The notes under the pieces were generated by a model, which saw only the letters and a list, made by a program, of their open reading frames with translations, was not told the DNA's origin and ran no database searches. A stretch of 64,000 bases of DNA from positions 1 to 64,000 of the forward strand of contig JACABB010000031.1 of the NCBI GenBank assembly GCA_013376985.1. The letters are read 5' to 3'. Both the position numbers and the translations under genes were made by a program. The DNA is from Bacteroidales bacterium. GTDB lineage: Bacteria > Bacteroidota > Bacteroidia > Bacteroidales > Tenuifilaceae. How positions within the stretch are numbered: position 1 is the first letter of the stretch; every line of letters begins with the position of its first letter. Below, piece by piece: positions 36,681 through 45,973 of this stretch.

Positions 36681-37847
36681 TTACTGAAATACAGGGTTGG
36701 CAAATGTTTTAACATCCTGATCGGTTATTTCTTTGTTGCATAGGATAATCAACCTTTCAATAACATTCCTGAATTCGCGGATGTTCCCAGTCCATTTTAT
36801 CTTTTTTAGCTCCTCAATGGCTTTGGGGCTAATTGTTTTCTTTGGCATTCCATGCTCCGAGCAAATTAGTTCAATAAAATGATCTGCTAGTGCAGGGATA
36901 TCCTCAACCCTATCATTAAGACAAGGGACATGGATTATGATTACGCTTAAGCGATGATACAAATCCTCGCGGAAATGTCCTGCCTCAATCTCCTTCTGGA
37001 GATTTTTATTGGTAGCAGCAATTACCCTAACATTTACTTCGATATCCTTATCGCTACCTACTCGGCTAACCTTATTTTCTTGCAAGGCTCTTAGAACTTT
37101 TGCTTGTGCGCTAAGGCTCATATCGCCAATTTCATCGAGGAAGAGCGTTCCAGCATCTGCCTGTTCGAATTTCCCTTTGCGTTGCTTTATGGCAGAGGTG
37201 AAAGCTCCTTTTTCGTGACCAAAAAGTTCACTCTCTATCAGTTCCGATGGGATTGCTGCGCAATTAACCTCAACGAATGGCATATCGGAGCGATTGCTTT
37301 TTTCGTGTAGCCAGCGAGCCACCAATTCTTTGCCTGTGCCGTTTGATCCAGTGATTAATACCCTTGAATTGGTGGGCGCAACCTTATCTATAATATCTTT
37401 AACCTTGCTAATGGCTGTAGAGTCACCAATAATATCGTATGTTTTGTTGACCTTTTTTTTCAGAATTTTTGTCTCCTGAATAAGCGTTGTTTTATCGGTG
37501 GCGTTACGTATGGTGATTAGCAAACGATTCAGATCGAGAGGTTTTTCAATAAAATCGTATGCTCCTTTTTTGATGGCATCAACGGCAGTATCAATATTCC
37601 CATGTCCAGAAATCATGATTACAGGCGTTTCCGAAGAGTGTTCCTGTAGTTTATCGAGTACTTCAATTCCATCCATTTGAGGCATTTTGATATCGCAAAG
37701 TACAACATCATAATTACCTGCTTTGAACATTTCAATAGCGCTCATGCCCTCTTCGGCAAGGTCTACCTCATGCTTTTCGAATTCAAGGATTTCCTTTAGA
37801 GTATTACGGATTGCCCGTTCATCGTCTATTACAAGTATTTTGGACAT
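36681..37847 (-). CDS. Sigma-54-type response regulator without HTH domain
   Basis: A 388-aa NtrC-family protein: receiver with phospho-acceptor Asp52 (VVLCDIKMPQMDG), then an AAA+ domain with Walker A GSNGTGKE (167-174), Walker B GTLFLDEIGD, and sensor regions to RLIILCNKE. The sigma-54 contact loop reads GAFTSA (214-219) instead of GAFTGA. The usual Fis-type HTH is missing: the protein ends 15 residues after the AAA+ part. It may act from solution or through another DNA-binding partner. No cognate kinase is adjacent. Confidence 0.88.
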   Translation of the reverse strand: MSKILVIDDERAIRNTLKEILEFEKHEVDLAEEGMSAIEMFKAGNYDVVLCDIKMPQMDGIEVLDKLQEHSSETPVIMISGHGNIDTAVDAIKKGAYDFIEKPLDLNRLLITIRNATDKTTLIQETKILKKKVNKTYDIIGDSTAISKVKDIIDKVAPTNSRVLITGSNGTGKELVARWLHEKSNRSDMPFVEVNCAAIPSELIESELFGHEKGAFTSAIKQRKGKFEQADAGTLFLDEIGDMSLSAQAKVLRALQENKVSRVGSDKDIEVNVRVIAATNKNLQKEIEAGHFREDLYHRLSVIIIHVPCLNDRVEDIPALADHFIELICSEHGMPKKTISPKAIEELKKIKWTGNIREFRNVIERLIILCNKEITDQDVKTFANPVFQ

Positions 37848-37968
37848 ACGGCTTGGCGATTAGAATTTGCACGAATGTACTAAGTTCCACTAATTTTTAA
37901 AAATGGAATTGTGGAATAATGAGGTTTTTATGTTAATGAACGCATTTTTATCACAATATTTTAGCCAT

Positions 37969-38901
37969 CTAAATATTATGTGCATTATCCATCAATTCCC
38001 ATAAAACCCCTTCCTTTAAAGCAAATTCTGATTGGTAGATAGAGGTTAACCCCAACCGTTTGATAATATAGTTTGTAAAAATTGATCCAATAACAATAAA
38101 ATCAACCCGAATAGATTCCATCCCTTTCATTGCAGCACGTTCCGCTCTAGTTGATTTTAGTAAAGTTTGGTGTAATGTATTGTAACCCGATAAGGGTAAT
38201 TCGGCGTAGTTTTGTTTTGTAGAAGGGATGATTCCTGCATTAGCCAGCAAACTCTTGAAAGTATCAAACGATCCTGAGCTACCAATCAACCGAATAGGAG
38301 GGTAGCTAATTGATGCCTCGAATAGAAGGTTAAGCTCTTTATCGAGGAATTGCTCAATCCGCATTACCTCTTCGGGGGTTATTGGATCGCTTGGTTTGAA
38401 TTGTTGTAAAAGGCGTTGTACACCAAGGTTAAAGCTATGCATCCAAAATACTTGCTTTGCGTTACAAAGAATAAGTTCGTTGCTGCCACCACCAATATCA
38501 AGGACTAGGTTAACCCTATCGCCTAAATCTATTGCCTGTTTGACTCCTTGATAGATAAAACGAGCCTCGGTTTTGCCCTCTATTACATCAACCTTTAGCT
38601 TGTGCCTATTGTAAATTTCATTTACGAAAGCAGCACCATTCTCAGCATCACGTGTTGCAGAAGTTGCAAAGGCAAAAATCTTTTCAACGTTAAAGAATGA
38701 GATTGTATTTACGTGAGATTCAATGGCTGTCAATCCCCTTTCCCATGCTTCTGGGGTGATAAATTTTTTATTGATACCACCCTCGCCAAGTTTAACTGCG
38801 TATTTGCCATTGTGAAGGATTTGGTAACTATTGTCGCCATTGGTTTCCGCAATAAGTAGATTGAAGGTATTAGTACCCATATCAATAATAGCAACTCGCA
38901 T
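37969..38901 (-). CDS. Ppx/GppA-family phosphatase
   Basis: A 310-aa protein of the ASKHA fold: phosphate loop 1 IDMGTNTFNLLIAET at the N-terminus, TSATRDAENG and the second loop NLVLDIGGGSNELILC. This family hydrolyses inorganic polyphosphate and/or pppGpp. It matches the short, single-domain form (about 300 aa) common in Bacteroidota, without the C-terminal HD-like part of E. coli Ppx. It stands downstream of an HD hydrolase and a long hairpin repeat. Confidence 0.9.
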   Translation of the reverse strand: MRVAIIDMGTNTFNLLIAETNGDNSYQILHNGKYAVKLGEGGINKKFITPEAWERGLTAIESHVNTISFFNVEKIFAFATSATRDAENGAAFVNEIYNRHKLKVDVIEGKTEARFIYQGVKQAIDLGDRVNLVLDIGGGSNELILCNAKQVFWMHSFNLGVQRLLQQFKPSDPITPEEVMRIEQFLDKELNLLFEASISYPPIRLIGSSGSFDTFKSLLANAGIIPSTKQNYAELPLSGYNTLHQTLLKSTRAERAAMKGMESIRVDFIVIGSIFTNYIIKRLGLTSIYQSEFALKEGVLWELMDNAHNI

Positions 38902-38937
38902 GGTAGCAGTTTTATTTAATGGTAAAGGTAGTAAACT

Positions 38938-39006
38938 GCTGCCAGTTATTGGTTATCTGTTATTAAGTTTGTTATAACAGATAGCCCACTACTGATAGCA
39001 GATAAC
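38938..39006. repeat. Intergenic imperfect hairpin (TTATCTGTTAT type), element E
   Basis: The left side CCAGTTATTGGTTATCTGTT is mirrored by ATAACAGATAGCCCACTACT then GATAGCAGATAAC, giving arms built on TTATCTG / CAGATAA words. It fills the gap between the HD hydrolase stop and the Ppx start. Confidence 0.6.
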
Positions 39007-39642
39007 TTATTTCTCTTGATTCCATTCCAAATAGAACTGCTCAAGGAATTGCTCCATGAATTTATGTCGTTGGATGGCTAATTCTTTGGCTGTGTCTGTG
39101 TTTAATCTATCTTTTAGTAGAAGAAGTTTTTCGTAGAAATGGTTGATTGTAGATGTTCTGGTGCTTTTGTATTCTTCGAAATCTTTATGAAAAGTTGGTT
39201 TGACATTTGGTAAGTGTAATGGTTGGTTTTTAAAACCGCCATAGGCAAATGTTCTAGCAACACCAATTGCACCAATTGCATCGAGCCTATCGGCATCCTG
39301 AACAACCATTGCTTCCGTTGAGGTTGGTCTGGTTTCTACTCCTGCACCTTTAAAAGATACCTCGTTTATAATTACAACAACTTTTTCTAGTATGTCTTTA
39401 GAAATGTTGTTTTCGGCAAGCAATCTGCGTGCATTGGGTAAATCTTCTTGGTTTTTATCGCTTAGTTTCCAATCGTCTAAATCGTGAAGTAGGGCAGCAA
39501 GTTCAACTAGATGTAAATCTACAACTTCCTTTTTACCTATTAGTTTTGCTAGATTCCAAACTCTATAAATATGCCACCAATCGTGACCCGAAGAATCGTG
39601 TTGGCAAAGCTCTTCAACGGATTTTGCTATTTTATTAATCAT
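39007..39642 (-). CDS. HD-domain phosphohydrolase
   Basis: A 211-aa HD protein. Metal ligands are visible: His in HDSSGHDWWHIYRV, then HDLDDW for the HD pair, and a later Asp in VVQDADRLDAIGAIGVAR. This is the YedJ/YpgQ-like arrangement; such proteins hydrolyse nucleotides or related phosphates, with no firm substrate here. It is the last gene after the ABC exporter pair and may be transcribed with the exporter genes through repeat F. Confidence 0.85.
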   Translation of the reverse strand: MINKIAKSVEELCQHDSSGHDWWHIYRVWNLAKLIGKKEVVDLHLVELAALLHDLDDWKLSDKNQEDLPNARRLLAENNISKDILEKVVVIINEVSFKGAGVETRPTSTEAMVVQDADRLDAIGAIGVARTFAYGGFKNQPLHLPNVKPTFHKDFEEYKSTRTSTINHFYEKLLLLKDRLNTDTAKELAIQRHKFMEQFLEQFYLEWNQEK

Positions 39643-39668
39643 ATTTGAGTGTGATGGTTAAAAAATTA

Positions 39669-39736
39669 AACCACATTAGATACAGTAGTTCACACAGATA
39701 AATTTCTAATGTGTTCTAATGTGTCTATTGTGGTTC
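39669..39736. repeat. Intergenic imperfect hairpin (CCACATTAG type), element F
   Basis: AACCACATTAGATACAGTAG on the left pairs with CTAATGTGTTCTAATGTGTC then TATTGTGGTT on the right. It again consists of about 10-base units (ACACATTAGA) in an inverted arrangement. It lies between the HD hydrolase start and the permease stop. Confidence 0.65.
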
Positions 39737-39780
39737 TAAATATAACTTTAAGTACTTATAACTCTAAACTCCAAACTTCT

Positions 39781-41127
39781 TTAACTCTTATATCTAACCC
39801 ATTTCCACATTTCTGCCCAAGAGTATTTTTTACCATAAAGGAGTATTCCTGTACGATAAATCTTTGCTGCCATCCAGGTGACTACAATAAATGTGATAAT
39901 AAGTAAAGATCCCGAAACGATTAGCTGCCATGTAGGAACGCCAAAAGGTAACCGTGTTAACATGATAATTGGTGATGTGAATGGAATCATCGAAAACCAG
40001 AATGCTAAGGGTCCATCGGGTGATTTTATACCGCTAATCATGATAATAATGGATAAGATAAGAGGGAGGGTTATTGGCATTACCATCTGCTGAGTGTCGG
40101 TTTCGCTATCAACTGCGGATCCAACGGCTGCGAATAATGCCGCATAAAGTAAGAAACCACCCAAGAAGTAGAAAATAAACCCACCTATTAGCAATCCAAA
40201 GTTCTGATTACCAAGGGCAGTCATAAACTCATTCTTAACTTCTTTATTTTGCATGGTGGCGGGTGTTTGAACTCCCCCTTGCTGTTGCATCAAATTTGAA
40301 ACTGATTGCTGTTCTGTTTTTATCTTATCAATATTCTTGGTGGTCATTATTGAGCTAACGGTATTAACAATAGCAAAGGTGAGTACAACCCAAGCAAGAA
40401 TTTGAACAAGGCTAACAGCTGCAATACCAACAATCTTACCCATCATGAGTTGGAACGGTTTTGCAGATGAAATAATTACTTCAACAATTCTGCTGGTTTT
40501 TTCCTCAATAACACCCCTCATAACCTGTGTTCCAAAAAGGAATATCATCATGTAAACCATAAAACTTAGCACGTATGCAACAGCCATAGTCACAAAGGTA
40601 TTGCTCTCCTTTTCTTCGCCGCCTTTCGATAATTTTATTGTTCTAACATCAATTTTAGTTTTGATGGTTTTCATTATCTCATCGATATTCTCAATTTTAT
40701 ATGCTTTTAGCTTCTGAGTTTCAATTTCTTTTTCGATTGAAGTTGAGATATGCGAAACTACATCAATTGATGGTTGCTTATTGGAGTAAAGAATAATGCT
40801 ATCGGGCGAAGTCATTGCATTTTTGTTGATATAAAGAAATGCGTAGTAACCCGATTCCTCAAAGTTTTTCTTTAAACTTTCAGTTGACTCGTTACTTAAA
40901 AATTTAAGTTTGATATAATTGGTCTCTGCGATTTTTCCCTCAAATTGCTTTGAGTTGTCAACAACGGCAATTGTGGTTAACTCGGTACTTTCCATATTAG
41001 CAAGTAAACTTGGGCCAATCATTAATGCAGCAAATAGGATAGGGGTAAGTAGGGTCATTACGATGAATGATTTCTTTTTCACCCTCGACATGAACTCCCT
41101 TTCAATAATGAGTAATATTTTGTTCAT
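39781..41127 (-). CDS. ABC-2 type permease (NatB-like)
   Basis: A 448-aa protein with an N-terminal TM (KKKSFIVMTLLTPILFAALM), a roughly 150-residue external domain (VVDNSKQFEGKIAETNYIKL) and about five further TMs, including the coupling segment QVMRGVIEEKTSRIVEVIIS before a TM. This is the NatB/YhaP exporter form. It follows its ATPase (41155-42096) after 27 bases. Such pairs export ions, peptides or lipids; the substrate is not known. Confidence 0.88.
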   Translation of the reverse strand: MNKILLIIEREFMSRVKKKSFIVMTLLTPILFAALMIGPSLLANMESTELTTIAVVDNSKQFEGKIAETNYIKLKFLSNESTESLKKNFEESGYYAFLYINKNAMTSPDSIILYSNKQPSIDVVSHISTSIEKEIETQKLKAYKIENIDEIMKTIKTKIDVRTIKLSKGGEEKESNTFVTMAVAYVLSFMVYMMIFLFGTQVMRGVIEEKTSRIVEVIISSAKPFQLMMGKIVGIAAVSLVQILAWVVLTFAIVNTVSSIMTTKNIDKIKTEQQSVSNLMQQQGGVQTPATMQNKEVKNEFMTALGNQNFGLLIGGFIFYFLGGFLLYAALFAAVGSAVDSETDTQQMVMPITLPLILSIIIMISGIKSPDGPLAFWFSMIPFTSPIIMLTRLPFGVPTWQLIVSGSLLIITFIVVTWMAAKIYRTGILLYGKKYSWAEMWKWVRYKS

Positions 41128-41154
41128 AGCTAATTTCTTTTATTTGGTTAAAGA

Positions 41155-42096
41155 TTAATTGGACGATAATCCATTTACACGGTTATAGTCCTGAACTACC
41201 TGAATAAATATATCATTCATGCTAGGGATAACCTGATTAAAACCAGTTACCTCCACTGCAGGGAGTAACATTTGTAGTAGTCGGTTATCGGACGAGAAGT
41301 TGTTAACCTTAATTAGGGCTTTTTTTAGACCTGCCTCTTCGCTATTGCTTATTAGGGTGTAATTCGAATCAAGGCTTTCTTTGAGTTTGATAACGTCTCC
41401 CCGGAATGCAAGTTCAAACACGTTGCTACCATACTTTTGGCGAACCTCATTTATAGGGCCATTCAGTATGTTCTTTGACTTATTGATAAGGGTGATGTGA
41501 TCGCAAAGTTCCTCAACTGAACCCATGTTGTGGGTTGAGAAAATGATAGTAGATCCTTTTTCTTTTAGTTTTAAAATTTCCTCTTTCAGAAGATTTGCGT
41601 TGATTGGATCGAAGCCACTAAAAGGCTCATCGAATATGAGTAGCCGAGGTTCGTGAATAACAGTTACTATGAACTGCACTTTTTGTGCCATTCCCTTAGA
41701 TAGCTCCTCAACCTTTTTATCCCACCACGATTGTATTTCGAACTTTTCGAACCAATATTTTAAGCGTTTTATAGCATCAGTTTTGCTTAAGCCCTTAAGT
41801 TGAGCCAGATACAAAGCCTGCTCGCCAACTTTCATCTTTTTGTATAATCCTCGCTCTTCGGGCAGGTATCCAATATGATAGATGTCGTCGGCAACCATTT
41901 TCCGACCAGCAAAGGTTACTTCACCTTTATCGGGGCCTGTAATTTGGTTGATAATTCTGATTAGAGTTGTTTTCCCTGCACCGTTAGGACCAAGAAGTCC
42001 ATAGATGCTTTTCTCGGGAACTGAGATGCTCACATCATCGAGTGCAAGGTGATTAGAATATCGCTTCTCGACGTGCTCGGCGGTTAGAAGGTTCAT
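41155..42096 (-). CDS. ABC transporter ATP-binding protein (NatA-like)
   Basis: A 313-aa ATPase: Walker A GPNGAGKTTLI (about 35-45), signature LSKGMAQK, Walker B RLLIFDEPFSGFDP, H-loop STHNMGS, and a C-terminal domain of the DUF4162 type typical of ABC-2 exporters. It forms the upstream gene of the pair with the permease at 39781. Confidence 0.9.
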   Translation of the reverse strand: MNLLTAEHVEKRYSNHLALDDVSISVPEKSIYGLLGPNGAGKTTLIRIINQITGPDKGEVTFAGRKMVADDIYHIGYLPEERGLYKKMKVGEQALYLAQLKGLSKTDAIKRLKYWFEKFEIQSWWDKKVEELSKGMAQKVQFIVTVIHEPRLLIFDEPFSGFDPINANLLKEEILKLKEKGSTIIFSTHNMGSVEELCDHITLINKSKNILNGPINEVRQKYGSNVFELAFRGDVIKLKESLDSNYTLISNSEEAGLKKALIKVNNFSSDNRLLQMLLPAVEVTGFNQVIPSMNDIFIQVVQDYNRVNGLSSN

Positions 42097-42269
42097 AATG
42101 ATATTAGAGTTAATTGGTTATCGATTGCAATTTGAATTTAGTATTTAGTAACTGTTGTAAGTGAAAAGCTACAAAAAAGCAAATTTTTATTTTACAAATT
42201 ATATAAAGCGTTATCAAGTCAATTTGTTTTAGAGCAATTGCAAAAAATACAAAATATTCACAATACACT

Positions 42270-42299
42270 AAAAAAAATCCCTGAAATTAATTCAGGGAT
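42270..42299 (-). terminator. Rho-independent terminator after dnaJ
   Basis: Stem ATCCCTGAA (42277-42285) with TTCAGGGAT (42291-42299) and a 5-nt loop; on the minus strand it is followed by an 8-base U-run. It ends the grpE-dnaJ transcript. Confidence 0.85.
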
Positions 42300-42333
42300 A
42301 GATTACTATATTTCAAAATATGGTTCTGATTAA

Positions 42334-43476
42334 TTACTCGAAAAATCCTCTCATTTTCTCAAAGAAATTTCGCTCGCTACTATCGGGATTTGGTTCAAAG
42401 TTTTGTGATTTGGACATTTTTTCAATCATAGCCTTTTCTTCTTTTGTAAGGCTTTTGGGCACCCATACATTTATTGTAACAAGCAAATCGCCTCTACCGT
42501 AACCATTTACATCTGGAATACCTTTTCCTCTGAGCCTTAATACTTTTCCAGGTTGTGTTCCAGGATCAATCTTAATTTTTACTTTCCCATCAACAGTTGG
42601 AATTTCAATTGGAACGCCCAGTGTTGCATCAGGGAAACTTAGGTATAAATTATAAATTAAATCGTTTCCATCGCGGATTAGCTCAGGATCTTTTTCCTCC
42701 TCAATCTGAACAAGAAGATCGCCATTAACACCACCTCTGCGAGCAGCATTCCCTCGACCTGATACGCTCATCTGCATGCCTTCTGCAACACCAGCAGGAA
42801 TTTTGATTGAAATTACCTCGTCATCGCGAACAACACCTTCGCCGCTACAGCTAGTACATTTATGAGTTATGATTTTTCCTTCGCCGTTGCAGGTAGGACA
42901 GGTACTGTTTGTTTGCATCTGCCCAAGCATTGTATTTGCAATTCGGGTAACATAACCAGAACCTCTACATGTTGAGCAAGTATTGTGCGATGAACCGCCT
43001 GCAGCACCTGATCCAGAGCATGTCTTACAAGTTATGTATTTATTAACCTTTATTTTTTTCTCAACCCCATTTGCTACTTCTTGTAGGTTGAGTTTAACTT
43101 TTACTCGTAGATCAGATCCCTTGTTTACACGTTGCGAACTTCGTCCACCACCAAATCCACCAAATCCACCAAAGTGACCGCCAAAAATATCACCAAATTG
43201 GGAAAAGATATCTTCAATGTTCATTCCACCGCCAGAGAAACCTCCACCTCCGCTCATGCCAGCATGTCCGAACTGGTCATAACGTGCTCGTTTATTGTCA
43301 TCGTTAAGAACCTCGTAAGCTTCGGCTGCTTCCTTAAAATGATCTTCGGAACTTTTGTCACCAGGATTCTTATCGGGATGATATTTAATAGCCATCTTGC
43401 GATAGGCCTTTTTTATTTCATCCTTTGACGCATCGCGCTGTATACCAAGTATCTCGTAATAATCTCTTTTCGCCAT
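42334..43476 (-). CDS. dnaJ: Chaperone DnaJ
   Basis: A 380-aa type I DnaJ. J domain with HPD ([11 protein letters not shown]), a Gly/Phe-rich linker ([19 protein letters not shown]), four zinc-binding CxxCxGxG repeats ([32 protein letters not shown]) and the C-terminal peptide-binding domain with [19 protein letters not shown]. It delivers unfolded proteins to DnaK and stimulates its ATPase. It lies 18 bases after grpE; dnaK is not in this window. Confidence 0.97.
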   Translation of the reverse strand: MAKRDYYEILGIQRDASKDEIKKAYRKMAIKYHPDKNPGDKSSEDHFKEAAEAYEVLNDDNKRARYDQFGHAGMSGGGGFSGGGMNIEDIFSQFGDIFGGHFGGFGGFGGGRSSQRVNKGSDLRVKVKLNLQEVANGVEKKIKVNKYITCKTCSGSGAAGGSSHNTCSTCRGSGYVTRIANTMLGQMQTNSTCPTCNGEGKIITHKCTSCSGEGVVRDDEVISIKIPAGVAEGMQMSVSGRGNAARRGGVNGDLLVQIEEEKDPELIRDGNDLIYNLYLSFPDATLGVPIEIPTVDGKVKIKIDPGTQPGKVLRLRGKGIPDVNGYGRGDLLVTINVWVPKSLTKEEKAMIEKMSKSQNFEPNPDSSERNFFEKMRGFFE

Positions 43477-43494
43477 AATTAGTTTTTGCTAAGC

Positions 43495-44106
43495 CTATTC
43501 CCCAATAACTACTTTCGAAAAACGAATCACCTTATCGTTGAGCATATATCCTTTTTGAACAACGTCAACAATTTTACCCTTCATCGCATCGTCCTGAACA
43601 GGAGTTTTGGTTATGGCTTCATGAATATCTGTGTTTAACTCTTTTCCAATTGCTTCGATTTCAGAAATTCCTTTTGTTTTTAAAAAATCATAAAACTTAT
43701 TATAAATCAAGTGCAATCCTTGTTTTACCGCATCAATATCGGTACTCACATCCCAACTTTTCATTGCGCGTTCAAAGTCATCATAAAGTGGAAGGATTGA
43801 CTGTAATATATCCTCAGAGGCGTATTTGGTTAAATCCATCTTCTCACGAAGTGAACGCTTGCGGTAGTTGTCAAATTCAGCCGAAAGCCGAATGTACTTA
43901 TCCTTCATTTCATCGAGTTGAGTTTGGATTTGTTCAACTGGATTTACCTCAATTTTCTCTTCAATTTTTTCCTCTGTTTTGTTTTCTTCAGTTTTTTTAT
44001 CATCGTCCGCTACATTTTTGTCAGAAAATGTAGCGGTATCACCCGCTGTTGGGTCTAATATTTGCTCATCTATAACTTCCTCTGTCTTGTGTTTCTTCCT
44101 TGTCAT
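43495..44106 (-). CDS. grpE: Nucleotide exchange factor GrpE
   Basis: A 203-aa GrpE: an acidic disordered N-terminus (KKTEENKTEEKIEEKIEVNP), a long coiled coil (LDEMKDKYIRLSAEFDNYRK), and the beta domain ending EAITKTPVQDDAMKGKIVDV then VQKGYMLNDKVIRFSKVVIG. It releases ADP from DnaK. First gene of the grpE-dnaJ operon, with a candidate promoter at 44179-44207. Confidence 0.97.
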   Translation of the reverse strand: MTRKKHKTEEVIDEQILDPTAGDTATFSDKNVADDDKKTEENKTEEKIEEKIEVNPVEQIQTQLDEMKDKYIRLSAEFDNYRKRSLREKMDLTKYASEDILQSILPLYDDFERAMKSWDVSTDIDAVKQGLHLIYNKFYDFLKTKGISEIEAIGKELNTDIHEAITKTPVQDDAMKGKIVDVVQKGYMLNDKVIRFSKVVIGE

Positions 44107-44178
44107 ATATGTAATATTTTTTCAATCAGTTTTCCCAAACAAATACTCTGCCATTGAATTTATTCCGACAATTTGGCA

Positions 44179-44207
44179 CAAAGGTAATAAAAAACCCATC
44201 GTTGCAA
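44179..44207 (-). promoter_or_regulatory. Putative grpE-dnaJ promoter
   Basis: On the minus strand TTG (44207-44205) is followed after 18 bases by TACCTTTG (44186-44179), close to the Bacteroidota -33/-7 pattern. The -33 region overlaps the terminator hairpin at 44189-44220. Start of transcription would be near 44172. Confidence 0.5.
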
Positions 44208-44220
44208 CGGTGGGTTTTTT
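44189..44220 (-). terminator. Rho-independent terminator after the M28 peptidase gene
   Basis: AAAAAACCCATCGTTG pairs with CAACGGTGGGTTTTTT with one G-T mismatch; nearly symmetric, so it can end transcripts in both directions. It separates the M28 peptidase gene from grpE. Confidence 0.85.
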
Positions 44221-44241
44221 TATGTGAAGTCTTTGTTATAG

Positions 44242-45837
44242 TTATTTCTTTTTTATCTCTTTTTTCTCCTCTTTCTTAATTTCAGGAAGATAATATCCTT
44301 CGCGCGAAAGTAGATGGTCGAGGTTGGCTACTCCGTATACTACAATAGCAGTAACAATGGCAGTATGCTCTTGATACTCTGGGATACTCATATTGTAAAG
44401 ATCCCTTTCGGTATGCCATATTTCTCCATAGTTGAAGTTGTACCCTTTAGTGTCTTCAGTATTAAATGTCATTGTTGGAACACCTACCACGGAAAATGGA
44501 CCACTATCAGTACCCATTGCTTTCTTAGGGCGTTCTCTTGGTTCTTTTTTCTTTAGCGTAAAAGGAAAATCGGGGTTGATGCTATTTAATGGTTTGCAAA
44601 TTTTTTCGATATCGACCCACATGGCATCAGATACGTTTAAGCCGTTGGCAACAGTTGGTCCGCCATCGCGATTAAACATGTTAGATATTTTAGGGAGTTT
44701 ATCCTTATTTCTAATAACCCAACTTGTTGAACCTAAAAGCCCAAACTCCTCACCAGCCCACAAACAAACAAGAATAGTGCGTTTTGGTTTACCTCCGGCT
44801 TTCATAATTAAACGGGCGGCTTCCATTGCTGGTGTAGAGCCAGAACCATCATCAACACCACCAGTACCAACATCATATGCATCAAGGTGACCACCCATTA
44901 TCACGTATTCATCAGGGAATTCAGTGCCAGGAATTATTCCAATAACATTGTAATATTTGATGGGACCCATTTTAAAGTGGTTTCGAATATCAAACTCTAA
45001 CTCGAAGCGTTGCCGCTCTTTTGCCATCTGTTCAATAATCTGAAATTGATGCTCATCGAGTTTGATATCGGGTACTTGTGGCAGTTTTTCGAAAGTCATA
45101 CTATCGATATTCTTCCGATCGTATAATGCTACAATCGGAACTTTTGCCGATTGGATTATTCCTAGAATACCAGCATCAACCATTTGTTTGTAAAATAATG
45201 CAGGTTCTTCTTTAAAAGGTAATGGATCAATCTTTTTACCATCTGTTTCACGAGCCTTTCTATTTAAGGTATTGATTGAATCGTTTTTCTTTTCAATTAT
45301 TGCATTTTCCGCAATTATTTTAGCTCGTTGAATATCTGCGTCCTTTGATATATCGATTGGCCAACCAGTACTTGTACCTGATATTAGTACCCACGCTCCT
45401 TTAAGCCTGCCTTTCATTCGGTTAAACTCTCCTTGGGATTTAGGCTCAATTAGCACATGCCCCTTTTGAACTCCTTTTGTACCTGATGTATACGATGGTG
45501 TAGCAAAATGGAGAATCATGCCATTATCACTGAGCATTCTTCCGAACCAAGGGCCTCGGTTAAAACCAACAGGAAGCGTTCCAGCCTCATCCATCTCCAC
45601 TTGCATTCCCCATTCCTTAAATTTACTTGCAGCCCATTCTGCTGCATTCTCGTATGCATCGGAGCCAATTAACCTTCCTCCAAATCGATTACAAAGTATA
45701 TCGAGATGTTTCATTGTTTGGTTATCAGTCTTACCAATCTCAATTATTTTTTGTACAACAGGATCTTCCTGAGCAGAGGCAATAGAGGCGATTATTAGTT
45801 GTAAAAAAACTGTAAGAGTAATGAAAAGAGTTTTCAT
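44242..45837 (-). CDS. Exported M28-family metallopeptidase (carboxypeptidase Q-like)
   Basis: A 531-aa protein with a signal peptide (LFITLTVFLQLIIASIASAQ), an N-terminal region with a PA-like insert (KGVQKGHVLIEPKSQGEFNR), and the M28 zinc core: GGHLDAYDVGTGGVDDGSG, LWAGEEFGLLGS and a later metal Asp in the MFNRDG region with FNTEDTKGYNFNYGEIWHTE. It would remove amino acids from peptides in the periplasm using two zinc ions. The C-terminus is Lys/Glu-rich (KKEEKKEIKKK). Confidence 0.92.
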   Translation of the reverse strand: MKTLFITLTVFLQLIIASIASAQEDPVVQKIIEIGKTDNQTMKHLDILCNRFGGRLIGSDAYENAAEWAASKFKEWGMQVEMDEAGTLPVGFNRGPWFGRMLSDNGMILHFATPSYTSGTKGVQKGHVLIEPKSQGEFNRMKGRLKGAWVLISGTSTGWPIDISKDADIQRAKIIAENAIIEKKNDSINTLNRKARETDGKKIDPLPFKEEPALFYKQMVDAGILGIIQSAKVPIVALYDRKNIDSMTFEKLPQVPDIKLDEHQFQIIEQMAKERQRFELEFDIRNHFKMGPIKYYNVIGIIPGTEFPDEYVIMGGHLDAYDVGTGGVDDGSGSTPAMEAARLIMKAGGKPKRTILVCLWAGEEFGLLGSTSWVIRNKDKLPKISNMFNRDGGPTVANGLNVSDAMWVDIEKICKPLNSINPDFPFTLKKKEPRERPKKAMGTDSGPFSVVGVPTMTFNTEDTKGYNFNYGEIWHTERDLYNMSIPEYQEHTAIVTAIVVYGVANLDHLLSREGYYLPEIKKEEKKEIKKK

Positions 45838-45973
45838 ATTTTATGGTTTGGTTATTGTTTGAGGTTAGAATTCCTTTCCCCAAAAAGGTTTAAAGATGCC
45901 TTAAAAGAGGCATGTAGCAGAAAATAAAGATTGTGGAATATTTTGTGGTTAGTATCAAACTAACAAATTAAAT

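Noticed and set aside
37009-37680. Plus-strand frames opposite the NtrC-like gene
   Set aside because: They are shadow frames of a gene with clear receiver and AAA+ motifs.
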